The notes: generated by a model not told the origin, from the letters alone. DNA of 64,000 bases from Rhizobium sp. NFR07 (GCF_900111905.1 NZ_FOKM01000004.1:248001-312000), one strand, 5' to 3'. Positions 32,884 through 41,003 are shown, numbered from the stretch's first letter. Translations and numbers: made by a program.

Positions 32884-34962
32884 ATGGATATGAAGGCCAA
32901 TCATTTCACGATCGAGGCGGGCAACTGGCTCCAGCTTGGCGCCAATTTCGACGGCGAGGGCGTCAACTTTGCCATCTTCTCCGCCCATGCCGAGCGGGTC
33001 GAGCTCTGCCTCTACGATCCCAGTGGCAAGGTCGAGATCGCGCGGCTCGATCTTCCAGAATACACTCACGAGATCTGGCATGGCTACGTGCCCGGCCTGA
33101 AGCCCGGCGCACTGTACGGCTTCCGCGTTCACGGCCCTTATGATCCCGAAAACGGCCATCGCTTCAACGCCAACAAGCTGTTGCTCGATCCTTATGCGCG
33201 CGAACTCGTCGGTGATATCCAGTGGAACGAGGCGCATTTTGCCTACGATCTCCTGCATGAGGACAAGGATCTCGTCTTCGACAGCCGGGACAGCGCGCCC
33301 TTCACTCCCAAAGCTAAGGTGATCGACCCCAACGAATTCGACTGGCAGGACCAGAACCGCCCCAGCATCTCCTGGCCGGCGACCGTGCTCTACGAGACCC
33401 ATGTGAAGGGTTTCACCCAGCTCAATTCTGCCATTCCGAAGGAATTGCGCGGCACATTCGAGGGCATGGGTCACAAGGCATCCGTCGACTATATCAAGAG
33501 CCTCGGCATTACTTCGGTGGAACTGCTGCCAGTCCATTACTTCCCCGACGACCAGCATCTGCTCGACAAGGGCCTGAAGAATTTCTGGGGCTACAACACG
33601 CTCGGCTTCTTCGCCCCGGCCTCGCGCTATTACGGCCCGCGCGGCATCCAGGGGTTCCGCGACATGGTGCGGGCCTTCCACGATGCCGGTGTCGAGGTCA
33701 TTCTCGACGTGGTCTACAACCACACCGCTGAAGGCAACGAGCTCGGCCCGACGCTTTCCTTCAAGGGCATCGACAACTTCTCCTATTACCGCACGATGCC
33801 GGACCAGCATCGCTATTACATCAACGACACCGGCACGGGTAACACGGTCAACACGTCCCACCCGCGCGTGCTGCAGATGGTGATGGATTCGCTGCGCTAC
33901 TGGGCGGAATCGATGCATGTCGACGGTTTCCGCTTCGATCTCGGCACCATTCTCGGCCGCGAGCCGGAAGGCTTCGACGAGCGCGGCGGCTTCTTCGATG
34001 CGATGACGCAGGACCCGGTCCTGTCGAAGCTCAAACTCATCGGCGAGCCCTGGGATATCGGCCCCGGCGGCTATCAGGTCGGCGGCTTCCCGCCCGGCTG
34101 GGCCGAATGGAACGACAAGTATCGCGACACGGTGCGCGAATACTGGAAGGGCGACAATGTCTCGACAGATTTCGCCGCCCGCCTGCTCGGGTCCGGAGAT
34201 CTCTATGACCAGCGCGGCCGCCGCCCGTGGGCTTCCGTCAATTTCATCACCGCCCATGACGGTTTTACGCTGAACGACCTCGTTTCCTACAACGAGAAGC
34301 ACAACGAGGCGAATGGCGAGGACAATAACGACGGCCACAACGACAACCGCTCCTACAATTACGGAGAGGAAGGCCCGACGGAAAACGAGGCCATCAACGA
34401 CGTGCGCGACCGCCAGAAGCGCAATTTCCTCGCCACCCTGTTCTTCTCGCACGGCACGCCGATGCTGCTTGCCGGCGATGAATTCGGCCGCAGCCAGATG
34501 GGCAACAATAACGGCTATGCGCAGGATAGCGAGATCTCCTGGGTCCACTGGGACGACCTGCCGGAGACCTGCGAGGCGCTGCGCGAATTCACCCGCCACA
34601 TCATCAAGCTGCGCGCCGAACAGCCGCTGCTTCGCCGGGAAAACTGGCGCGACGGGATGGACATCAAGTGGTTCAACGCCGGCGGCGGCTTCCAGCAGCC
34701 CGAGCAGTGGGACGAGGGCACGACGCTCGGCGTCTATATCGGCCGCCCGGACCTGCAAACGGAGGAGGGCATCTGGCACGACGTGCTGATGCTGTTCAAC
34801 CCGTTCGAAGGCAACGTGCCCTTCCGCATCCCGCAATTCGGCGAGGGCGGCTGGGTACTGGAACTGACCACCTGCGACACCAAGAAACACGGGCTCGTCA
34901 TCACCAAGGAAAAGGATTTCGAGCTCGAAGGCCGCAGTCTGGCGCTGTTCAGGCGGCCGTAA
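32884..34962 (+). CDS. glgX: Glycogen debranching enzyme GlgX
   Basis: A 692-residue GH13 isoamylase-type enzyme. An N-terminal CBM48 (LGANFDGEGVNFAIFSAHAE, residues ~15-110) precedes the barrel with DVVYNHTAEGNELGPTLSFK-type region II, GFRFDLGTILG with nucleophile Asp352, LIGEPWDIGPGGYQVGGFPP with acid Glu388, and FITAHDGFTLNDL. It removes short branches from phosphorylase-trimmed glycogen (or makes/degrades trehalose precursors when paired with TreYZ, not seen here). It stands alone rather than in a glg operon, behind an EcfG-type promoter, which points to a stress or stationary-phase paralogue. Confidence 0.92.
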   Translation: MDMKANHFTIEAGNWLQLGANFDGEGVNFAIFSAHAERVELCLYDPSGKVEIARLDLPEYTHEIWHGYVPGLKPGALYGFRVHGPYDPENGHRFNANKLLLDPYARELVGDIQWNEAHFAYDLLHEDKDLVFDSRDSAPFTPKAKVIDPNEFDWQDQNRPSISWPATVLYETHVKGFTQLNSAIPKELRGTFEGMGHKASVDYIKSLGITSVELLPVHYFPDDQHLLDKGLKNFWGYNTLGFFAPASRYYGPRGIQGFRDMVRAFHDAGVEVILDVVYNHTAEGNELGPTLSFKGIDNFSYYRTMPDQHRYYINDTGTGNTVNTSHPRVLQMVMDSLRYWAESMHVDGFRFDLGTILGREPEGFDERGGFFDAMTQDPVLSKLKLIGEPWDIGPGGYQVGGFPPGWAEWNDKYRDTVREYWKGDNVSTDFAARLLGSGDLYDQRGRRPWASVNFITAHDGFTLNDLVSYNEKHNEANGEDNNDGHNDNRSYNYGEEGPTENEAINDVRDRQKRNFLATLFFSHGTPMLLAGDEFGRSQMGNNNGYAQDSEISWVHWDDLPETCEALREFTRHIIKLRAEQPLLRRENWRDGMDIKWFNAGGGFQQPEQWDEGTTLGVYIGRPDLQTEEGIWHDVLMLFNPFEGNVPFRIPQFGEGGWVLELTTCDTKKHGLVITKEKDFELEGRSLALFRRP

Positions 34963-34991
34963 GCCATCTGTTACAACCGTCTTTGATTTCG

Positions 34992-35021
34992 TGAGGCCCG
35001 ATCCGTCTGGATCGGGCCTCA
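34992..35021. terminator. Terminator after glgX
   Basis: A 13-base stem, TGAGGCCCGATCC (34992-35004) and GGATCGGGCCTCA (35009-35021), with a 4-base loop, followed by TCTG. It lies between convergent glgX and the DUF1761 gene and could serve both. Confidence 0.75.
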
Positions 35022-35057
35022 TCTGTGAAATGGTCCGCCTGTGGGCTCTGCATCACT

Positions 35058-35486
35058 TCAGGCTGGAAGCAGCACCAGCACGGCGCATGCGACGAGGTTG
35101 GCCACGAGGAAATAGGGGGCGTTCAACAGTCCGTATTGCAGCGGTCGCGGAAACAGCGGGTTGATCGCGATGGTGAACGTCATCGGCCCGAGAAAGCCCA
35201 TCCCCACGACGAGCCCGAGAACCAGCGCGTCGGCCAGGGACGTGATGCCGAGCGCCCTGATAAGCAAGGCGTCAGCGATAGCGATCACCAGCGAGCACAG
35301 CATCGGCCCGACAACGAATATTGCGCCGGAGACCTTCTGCTCTTCCTTCGACAGTTTTTCCCGTCCCGTTACATAAAGATACTGCTTCGGGACCAGGGCC
35401 ATGAAGTAGATGGCGCCCAGAATGGTGAAGGCGAGTGTGGCTGCCAGTACGGCAATCCAGTGAATTTCGGCGAAGGCTGCGAGCAT
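35058..35486 (-). CDS. DUF1761 family membrane protein
   Basis: A 142-residue protein with four helices. The start IHWIAVLAATLAFTILGAIY and the helix FLVANLVACAVLVLLPA at the end fit DUF1761, a family of small inner-membrane proteins of unknown role. The gene is divergent from a WYL-type regulator, with a palindromic operator between them, so that regulator probably controls it. Confidence 0.82.
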   Translation of the reverse strand: MLAAFAEIHWIAVLAATLAFTILGAIYFMALVPKQYLYVTGREKLSKEEQKVSGAIFVVGPMLCSLVIAIADALLIRALGITSLADALVLGLVVGMGFLGPMTFTIAINPLFPRPLQYGLLNAPYFLVANLVACAVLVLLPA

Positions 35487-35535
35487 GGCGTTTCCTTTGT
35501 TGGCGCGCTGTCGATGAGGCTGCTATAGGCTGAGG

Positions 35536-35558
35536 CAACTGACAGTTTACGGCAGTTG
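35536..35558. promoter_or_regulatory. Operator between the DUF1761 gene and the WYL regulator gene
   Basis: CAACTG (35536-35541) and CAGTTG (35553-35558) form an inverted repeat, extended by the matching C at 35543 and G at 35551. It ends four bases before the regulator's ATG and about 50 bases upstream of the DUF1761 gene. Confidence 0.6.
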
Positions 35559-35562
35559 AGTG

Positions 35563-36300
35563 ATGGCTCGGACCGACAGGCTTTTCCGACTTCTCCAGGC
35601 AATGCGCACGATGCCCGCACCGATCACGGCTGCCCGGCTGGCGGAGGAGACGGGCGTATCCGTTCGTTCGCTCTATCGGGACATAGACAGCCTGCGTGCG
35701 GCAGGCGCGCGGATCGAGGGCGAACGCGGATATGGCTACAGGCTGACGGAGGATTATTCCCTCCCGCCCCAGACGTTCGGCCGCGAGGAAATCGAAGCCA
35801 TCGCGCTCGGCATGGCCGAGGTCAGGCACATGGGCGATCCCGTCCTGGCGAAGGCTGCCATTTCCGTAATTGCCAAGGTGGCGGCCTCCTTGCCTGACGA
35901 CCGCGAGCAGCAGCTGTTTCACGCGATCTCGCAGGTCTTTCGGCCCGAACAGCGCTACGCTGCGACGGATCATGCCGAGACGATCAGGCAGGCCTGCTGG
36001 AAGGAGGAGGCTCTGGACATTGAATATATCGACAGGGATCAGATCCTCAGCAAACGCACAATCCTGCCGCTTGCCATCATGTATACCGACAGGGTGCAGA
36101 CCGTATTGTCCTGGTGCTGCCTGAGAGAGGCCTTCAGGATGTTTCGAACCGACCGGATCGTGCAAGCCAGATCCAATGGAACGAGTTTCCGGCCAAGGCG
36201 CGCGGTTCTGCTGCGTCACTATCTGGCTGATCTTGCAAGAGGCGACGAACGGTCGGATATCGCGACGGATGCGCCGGCAGAACGGGAATCCCGGCCCTAA
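35563..36300 (+). CDS. YafY-type HTH-WYL transcriptional regulator
   Basis: A 245-residue protein: an N-terminal winged helix (ITAARLAEETGVSVRSLYRD followed by IDSLRAAGARI) and a C-terminal WYL-like domain (ALDIEYIDRDQILSKRTILP with LAIMYTDRVQTVLSWCCLRE). Such regulators usually control a divergent neighbour, here the DUF1761 gene. I start at the ATG at 35563; a GTG directly before it is possible. No clear ribosome site is visible because the operator covers that position. Confidence 0.87.
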   Translation: MARTDRLFRLLQAMRTMPAPITAARLAEETGVSVRSLYRDIDSLRAAGARIEGERGYGYRLTEDYSLPPQTFGREEIEAIALGMAEVRHMGDPVLAKAAISVIAKVAASLPDDREQQLFHAISQVFRPEQRYAATDHAETIRQACWKEEALDIEYIDRDQILSKRTILPLAIMYTDRVQTVLSWCCLREAFRMFRTDRIVQARSNGTSFRPRRAVLLRHYLADLARGDERSDIATDAPAERESRP

Positions 36301-36509
36301 GGGTTATCAACGCTGCGCTGTCATGAGATTGGCGCCGCGACGGCCATGGACAATCCGGGTTGCCTGCACTGCCATATTTTGCGATCACCCTCGGCAACCG
36401 GACCTGATCAGGTCGCGCGATGAGGGAGAGCCATCATACCGATCGTCAGGGACAAGTCTCGTTTGTTTACTGCGGAGAGACTTCCGGCTCAGGGAGAGGC
36501 GAAGGACAG

Positions 36510-36905
36510 ATGAGTAAGGGCCTGATCGTCTTCATGCGGATTTTCCTCGTCGTTTTCGGCCTGATCTTCATCGGCGGGGGCGGGTTCGTCATTCTCGCGT
36601 GGCAGGGCACATTCGACCATGGCATCGTCTATGGCGTGATTGCCGGCCTCGCTGTCTTTGCCGGTTTCGCGTTCGTCTGGACCGGCATTTTCGCCGGCGC
36701 GCGAACGATCGATGGATGGACGGATGCCGTCACGGTGCATGAGGCGAGCCTCATCCCCGTCATCATCTCCATACCGATCTTCCTGATCTGGGCCTGCATT
36801 CCCTCGCGCTGGCCGTCACGCAGCAAGGCGCGTTCCGGCGAGATGAGCGGCGACGGATTCGGAGAAGGGATGGCGAAAAGGTCCCGGCGGCGCAAACGCG
36901 CATGA
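36510..36905 (+). CDS. Hypothetical membrane protein (131 residues)
   Basis: GAAGGA lies three bases before the ATG at 36510. Three hydrophobic helices are visible (FMRIFLVVFGLIFIGGGGFV, YGVIAGLAVFAGFAFVWTGI, LIPVIISIPIFLIWACI), followed by a basic cytoplasmic tail ending KRSRRRKRA. I do not recognise the family with confidence. It lies between the WYL regulator and glgA, with no matched operator. Confidence 0.6.
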   Translation: MSKGLIVFMRIFLVVFGLIFIGGGGFVILAWQGTFDHGIVYGVIAGLAVFAGFAFVWTGIFAGARTIDGWTDAVTVHEASLIPVIISIPIFLIWACIPSRWPSRSKARSGEMSGDGFGEGMAKRSRRRKRA

Positions 36906-36908
36906 TGC

Positions 36909-36924
36909 GACGGCTGCTGCCGTC
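36909..36924. terminator. Short hairpin between convergent genes
   Basis: GACGGC-TGCT-GCCGTC sits between the membrane-protein gene and glgA, which converge here. The stem is only six base pairs and lacks a T run, so this is a weak call. Confidence 0.35.
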
Positions 36925-36930
36925 CGACTG

Positions 36931-38412
36931 TTACCAGAATTTCAGCCGTCTCAGGCCCGTTGTCTGGGGTTGAGTCGTCTTCCTGATGACGTTTTCATAG
37001 ACGGAGGCATATTGCTGGGCTGAACGTTCCCAAGAGAATTTCGTCTTCATGCCCTGGTTCTGCAGCCGCGCCCACATTTTCGGTTCTTCATAGGCGTGCA
37101 GCGCACGGCGCAGCGCCAGCCGCAGGCCGTTGGCGGTGACCGGATGGAACTGGAAGCCGGTGGCGACGCGGGCGGACATGGCCGCGTCATTGGCGTCGAT
37201 GATGGTTTCCGACAGCCCGCCGGTGCGCGAGACGACCGGCACGCAACCGTAGCGCAGTGCGTAGAGCTGGGTCAGGCCGCAGGGCTCGAAGCGCGACGGC
37301 TGGACGATTGCGTCCGATCCGCCCTGGATCAGGTGCGCCGTCGGCTCGTCGTAACCGACATGCACCGCCATGCGGCCGGGATAACGGGCCGCAGTTTCCA
37401 TCACCGACTTTTCGATCGCATGGTCGCCTTGGCCGAAGATGATGATGCGGCCGCCATTGTGGATCACCTCGTCGGCCGTCTCCGCCAGCATGTCGATGCC
37501 CTTCTGCCAGGCGATGCGGCTGACGGCGGAGAAGATCGGTCCGCCATCGTCCGGCTCAAGGCCGAAATGTTCGAGCAGAGGCGCCCGGTTGTCGCGCTTG
37601 CGGCGCAGGCTGCTAATGTCGAAATTCTGCGGCAGGTAGGGGTCGGTCGCCGGGTCCCATACATCGAGATCGATGCCGTTGACGATGCCGCGCAGCGCCT
37701 GGACCCTTTCGTTCAGCACGCCGTTGAGGCCCATGCCGAAGCGCGGAGTCAGTATCTCGCGCGCATAGGTGGGGCTGACCGTGGTGATCGCATCGGCCGT
37801 CTGCAGCCCGCCCTTGAGGAAGCAGATATCGCCGAAATATTCCAACCGGTCGAGGGAATAGGCTTCCATCGGCAGGCCGATATAAGGCAGCAGGTCGGAG
37901 GAATACTGGCCCTGGAAAGCCAGATTGTGGATGGTTATGACGACCGGGATCATGCAACCCGCCTGGCGCATGTAGACCGAGGTCATAGCCGTCTGCCAGT
38001 CATGGGTATGGACGACATCCGGCACCCAGCCGGGCAGCGCGCCGCCGGCAATCTCGGCTGCCGCGAGCGACAGCGCGGCAAAGCGCTTCCAGTTGTCTGG
38101 ATGGTCCTCGCCGAACTGGTCGACATAGGGGCCGCCCGGGCGGTCATACAAGGTCGGTGCGTCGAGGATGAGGAGGTCGAGCCCTTCCACCTGCGCATGC
38201 AGCAGGGAAGCGCGCTCGCCCAGCAGGTCTTCGAACACCATCAACTGGGTCGCGCTGCCAAGCGCTTTCTTCACCCTTGGATATCCGGGAACCAGGGATG
38301 TCGTCTGGATGCCGAGCGGTTCGAGCGCCTTGGGCAGCGAGCCCGTCACGTCGGCCAGTCCACCGGTCTTGATCAGTGGATAGATCTCCGACGTCACGGA
38401 CAGAATTTTCAT
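36931..38412 (-). CDS. glgA: Glycogen synthase GlgA (GT5)
   Basis: A 493-residue ADP-glucose-dependent glycogen synthase: MKILSVTSEIYPLIKTGGLA carries the KTGGLADV motif (Lys15), VVHTHDWQTAM and TIHNLAFQGQY mark the N-terminal Rossmann domain, and the C-terminal domain has SRIAWQKGIDMLAE and PSRFEPCGLTQLYALRYGCV. It extends alpha-1,4-glucan. I start at 38412, where the family begins; an in-frame ATG at 38505 would add a Ser-rich 31-residue leader and cannot be excluded. No glgC, glgB or glgP is nearby, so it is probably a second, isolated copy. Confidence 0.9.
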   Translation of the reverse strand: MKILSVTSEIYPLIKTGGLADVTGSLPKALEPLGIQTTSLVPGYPRVKKALGSATQLMVFEDLLGERASLLHAQVEGLDLLILDAPTLYDRPGGPYVDQFGEDHPDNWKRFAALSLAAAEIAGGALPGWVPDVVHTHDWQTAMTSVYMRQAGCMIPVVITIHNLAFQGQYSSDLLPYIGLPMEAYSLDRLEYFGDICFLKGGLQTADAITTVSPTYAREILTPRFGMGLNGVLNERVQALRGIVNGIDLDVWDPATDPYLPQNFDISSLRRKRDNRAPLLEHFGLEPDDGGPIFSAVSRIAWQKGIDMLAETADEVIHNGGRIIIFGQGDHAIEKSVMETAARYPGRMAVHVGYDEPTAHLIQGGSDAIVQPSRFEPCGLTQLYALRYGCVPVVSRTGGLSETIIDANDAAMSARVATGFQFHPVTANGLRLALRRALHAYEEPKMWARLQNQGMKTKFSWERSAQQYASVYENVIRKTTQPQTTGLRRLKFW

Positions 38413-38722
38413 CTCGGCATATTTTCCCTTGGCAGTAGACGAACTCGACGCCACGCGGCTAAAGCGACGAGAAATGTGCGGCTCGACGGAGAGATAAGCG
38501 CTCATTGCCCCCGTTCCCGCATGATTTCGTGATCATGGTCGACCGGCAGACGGGCAGGGCGCAATGGACGATGACAAAGCAACAATCCCTCTGAAAAATC
38601 CGCCTGCGTGCCAAATGCTGAAACCATGTTCCTGATCCAAACAAGACATGTGCCCGGCAACGGGTTGCCGGCCACGATTGGCAATCAAAGCCATGAAGGT
38701 CAGCAGGCGGAGAGGCTCAAGC
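38413..38722. other. Region upstream of glgA
   Basis: It may include the alternative N-terminus of GlgA (to 38505). Beyond that I see no supported gene, terminator or EcfG-type promoter; two GGAAC boxes on the minus strand lack TT at the right distance. Confidence 0.4.
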
Positions 38723-39151
38723 CTATTCCGCGGCAGCCTTTTTGGGCACAGCCTTTTTCGGGCGCTTTTTTGTCTGATCCGGTGTCGTGGAAGCGGCAGC
38801 AGCGGGTGTCTTGGCCTTGGTCTCGGCCTTCTTAGCCGGAGCAGCCTTCACCGCGGAAGACTTCGAAGATGCGGGCTTTGCCGCCTTGGGAGCCGCTGTC
38901 TTGGCAGCGGGCTTTTTCGCCTTTGCGGCAGCTTTCACTGCGGGGGCCATTGCTTCGGGAGGTTTCACGCCGGAGGACTTGCGTCCGGACTTGCTTTTTT
39001 CCGAGCCCTTCTCCGTGGCTGCCGGCTTGAGCAGGGCATATTCGAGCTTCGCCCGTTCCCAGTGCTCCTGATCCTTGCCGGAGGGATAGCCCTCCTGTTC
39101 CCACAATTCGTAGGCTCTATGCTTTATCCATTGTTCTTCTGAGGCCGCCAT
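38723..39151 (-). CDS. DUF2934 protein with histone-H1-like Lys/Ala-rich tail
   Basis: A 142-residue protein in two parts. Residues 1-45 (EEQWIKHRAYELWEQEGYPS, then KDQEHWERAKLEYALLK) are the DUF2934 signature. Residues 46-142 are almost wholly Lys, Ala, Pro, Ser and Thr (for example AAKAKKPAAKTAAPKAAKPA), like eukaryotic H1 and bacterial H1-like nucleoid proteins. DNA binding under stress is a reasonable guess. A consensus EcfG-type promoter (39202-39178) precedes it. It is divergent from the gene at 39317. Confidence 0.82.
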   Translation of the reverse strand: MAASEEQWIKHRAYELWEQEGYPSGKDQEHWERAKLEYALLKPAATEKGSEKSKSGRKSSGVKPPEAMAPAVKAAAKAKKPAAKTAAPKAAKPASSKSSAVKAAPAKKAETKAKTPAAAASTTPDQTKKRPKKAVPKKAAAE

Positions 39152-39177
39152 CGTCGTCTCCTTCGCCCAAACAACAA

Positions 39178-39202
39178 AACGCGTGCAATGCGGTAAAGTT
39201 CC
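39178..39202 (-). promoter_or_regulatory. EcfG-type promoter of the DUF2934 gene
   Basis: Minus strand GGAAC (39202-39198), 16 bases, CGTT (39181-39178): full consensus, 27 bases before the ATG. Confidence 0.78.
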
Positions 39203-39264
39203 ACGAAAATATTACGAACCGCAACGTCCCGTGAGTGACGTGGCGGAAAATCTTCTCCGGCCCA

Positions 39265-39289
39265 GGAACTTTCCCGATTGATCGAGGTT
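39265..39289 (+). promoter_or_regulatory. EcfG-type promoter of the 81-residue ORF
   Basis: GGAAC (39265-39269), 18 bases, TT (39288-39289), 28 bases before the ATG at 39317; the -10 region reads GGTTT. Confidence 0.62.
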
Positions 39290-39316
39290 TCCGTTTCAGG
39301 GAAGGAGACACTCACA

Positions 39317-39562
39317 ATGCAGAACTACTGCGATATCATGCCTCATGTGACCGGGTGGGTCTACGTGATTGATGGCGTTCAATCCGCGTCATCCTATCAC
39401 ACTTACGAACTGGCACTCGAAGCTGCCCGTACGCAGCTTCGCAGCCACGGCGGCTATGAAACGAAGATCTTTCGCCGCCAGGGATTGAACGGCAACATGA
39501 CGCTGATCCAGTCGGTCAGCGCGATACAGCCGAACAATTCCGGGGTGGTTGCGCACCGCTGA
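39317..39562 (+). CDS. Small DUF2188-like protein (81 residues)
   Basis: GGAAGGAGACACTCACA precedes the ATG. The product is compact: VTGWVYVIDGVQSASSYHTY followed by ELALEAARTQLRSHGGYETK and a C-terminal strand IFRRQGLNGNMTLIQSV. The pattern (aromatic strand, then an 'A..AA...' helix, then a basic strand) resembles DUF2188-type small stress proteins, but I am not sure. An EcfG-type promoter precedes it and a terminator follows. Confidence 0.7.
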   Translation: MQNYCDIMPHVTGWVYVIDGVQSASSYHTYELALEAARTQLRSHGGYETKIFRRQGLNGNMTLIQSVSAIQPNNSGVVAHR

Positions 39563-39585
39563 GCAGATCAGTTTGCCAGAGAATA

Positions 39586-39610
39586 AAAAGCCCGGCATCG
39601 CCGGGCTTTT
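39586..39610. terminator. Bidirectional rho-independent terminator
   Basis: AAAA-GCCCGGC (39586-39596), loop ATC, GCCGGGC-TTTT (39600-39610). T runs on both strands make it a terminator for the 81-residue gene and for the convergent DUF892 gene. Confidence 0.88.
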
Positions 39611-39638
39611 CCATTTCAGCTGTTTGGAGAGATGGTCG

Positions 39639-40136
39639 TCATGCCGCCTTCTTCGCCGCAACGTTGACGGCGCTCTCGGCAAGGCCGGTCAGAAGGTCGT
39701 CGGTTTTCGACTCCTCCTTCAGCGTTTCCTCGAGAAGCTTTGCCGCATCCTTCAGTCCGAGTTGCCCGGCCCAGGCACGCAGCGTGCCATAGCGGCTGAT
39801 CTCGTAGTGTTCGACAGCCTGGGCTGCGGCGAGAAGGCCGGCATCGAGCGCCGGCGTGCCCTTGAATTCCTCCAGAATCTCTTCGCCCTCTGACAAGATG
39901 CCCTCGATCGCGTCGCAGGTCTTTCCCTGGGCGCGCTTGCCGATGAGTTCGAACACCTGCTTCAGCCGTTCGATCTGACCTTCCGTCTCTTCCTTGTGGG
40001 TTTCGAAGGCCGCCTTCAGTTTCGGGTCCTGCGCGCCGCGGGCCATCTTCGGCAGCGCCTTCACGATCTGCCGTTCGGCATAGTAGATATCTTTGAGCGT
40101 CTCGTAGAACAGATCGTTCAGCGTCTTGGTCGCCAT
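39639..40136 (-). CDS. DUF892 ferritin-like protein (YciF family)
   Basis: A 165-residue four-helix-bundle protein. TLNDLFYETLKDIYYAERQI followed by VKALPKMA, HKEETEGQIERLKQVFELIG, VEHYEISRYGTLRAWA and a last helix carry the Glu/His di-metal ligands of the ferritin-like DUF892/YciE-YciF family (EExxH-like patterns in helices 2 and 3). Members are stress-induced and poorly understood. An EcfG-type promoter (40207-40183) precedes the ATG. Confidence 0.88.
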   Translation of the reverse strand: MATKTLNDLFYETLKDIYYAERQIVKALPKMARGAQDPKLKAAFETHKEETEGQIERLKQVFELIGKRAQGKTCDAIEGILSEGEEILEEFKGTPALDAGLLAAAQAVEHYEISRYGTLRAWAGQLGLKDAAKLLEETLKEESKTDDLLTGLAESAVNVAAKKAA

Positions 40137-40182
40137 GTCAGTCTCTCCCTATTCGTCATTCGTTGGAAGGTTGCGACCGTCT

Positions 40183-40207
40183 AACCGGGCGTGGGGAGTA
40201 AAGTTCC
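40183..40207 (-). promoter_or_regulatory. EcfG-type promoter of the DUF892 gene
   Basis: Minus strand GGAAC (40207-40203), 18 bases, TT (40184-40183), 47 bases before the ATG; the -10 region reads GGTT. Confidence 0.62.
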
Positions 40208-40238
40208 TGAAGCCGGCAGGGCGTAATCGGCTTGGTAC

Positions 40239-40263
40239 GGAACCGAACGTAGTGGCGGCGGTT
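40239..40263 (+). promoter_or_regulatory. EcfG-type promoter of the 109-residue ORF
   Basis: GGAAC (40239-40243), 18 bases, TT (40262-40263), 51 bases before the ATG at 40314; the -10 region reads GGTTT. It forms a divergent pair with the promoter of the DUF892 gene. Confidence 0.6.
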
Positions 40264-40313
40264 TATCCAGGGTGCCGCGCAGCCTGCGGCCGACAGAAGA
40301 CAGGTGACTGGTG

Positions 40314-40643
40314 ATGGAAGAACAGCTGAAGATCTATCGTCTCGTACCGGCCGCGGCCAGCGACGATCCGGCGTGGCAGAATTCCCCGCCGCAGGGCGAG
40401 GTCGTCGTCCGCGCTAGGACGGCAGGTGATGCGCGGCTCGTCGCCAGCGAGGCCGAGCTCGACTTCACCGAGATCGACGCATCGCCGGCCGAAGGCAATT
40501 CGACAAGAGATGCAAGCGCGTTCCGCAACGACAAGCTCTATACGGTGATCGAGGATACAAGTGGACGGTTCGGCGCGGACGGTGCGCGGGAGATCGTCGA
40601 GGGCCGCGCGCGGATCGACACGATCGTGCCGATGCAACGGTAG
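40314..40643 (+). CDS. Hypothetical stress-island protein (109 residues)
   Basis: The protein starts MEEQLKIYRLVPAAASDDPA, continues with GEVVVRARTAGDARLVASEA and NDKLYTVIEDTSGRFGADGA, and ends REIVEGRARIDTIVPMQR. No signal peptide or membrane helix is seen, and I recognise no named family. The ribosome site is weak; a GTG one codon upstream is an alternative start. An EcfG-type promoter precedes it. Confidence 0.7.
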   Translation: MEEQLKIYRLVPAAASDDPAWQNSPPQGEVVVRARTAGDARLVASEAELDFTEIDASPAEGNSTRDASAFRNDKLYTVIEDTSGRFGADGAREIVEGRARIDTIVPMQR

Positions 40644-40690
40644 CAATCAAAGCTCGGGAATGCGAGAGGCGGTCGGTGGAGGCTGCGGCC

Positions 40691-40819
40691 TCAGCCGCTC
40701 ATCTTGTCGTTCAGGGCATCCTGCAGCTTGCGCGCAAGCTCCAGCAGGCGATCGGGAACTTCTTCCTTCTCGATCTCCGTTAGCAATACCGAGACCTTGC
40801 CACTGACGCGACGTCCCAT
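40691..40819 (-). CDS. NepR-like 42-residue protein (candidate anti-sigma factor paralogue)
   Basis: AGAGG lies five bases before the ATG at 40819. The product is a basic start (MGRRVSGKVSVLLTEIE) and then KEEVPDRLLELARKLQDALN. The segment from the Glu before VPDR resembles the core of NepR anti-sigma factors (in EcfG-type stress systems commonly E-P-V-P-D-R-F-L-D-L-L-x-x-L), but the flanking NepR tails are short or absent. NepR binds EcfG and is taken away by phospho-PhyR. Its place inside an EcfG-type regulon supports the idea, yet no consensus EcfG promoter is seen before it. Similarity is by eye only. Confidence 0.55.
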   Translation of the reverse strand: MGRRVSGKVSVLLTEIEKEEVPDRLLELARKLQDALNDKMSG

Positions 40820-41003
40820 TCTTGCCTCTCGCTCATCAACCTGAGCGCCCTGTTTCGCCATCCCGACCTCTGAAGTACGCGGTGCCCAGTTGGCAACCGT
40901 AACCCAGTCCTGAACCCTACTTTAGACATCAATACAGCAAGTTCGTCATCTTCGGAAATCCCGAAAATGTCACAGATGAATACAAACGGATGCAAACGGA
41001 GAA

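Noticed and set aside
32854..35022. 722-codon minus-strand open frame opposite glgX
   Set aside because: Antisense to a complete GH13 enzyme; it even runs through the glgX terminator.
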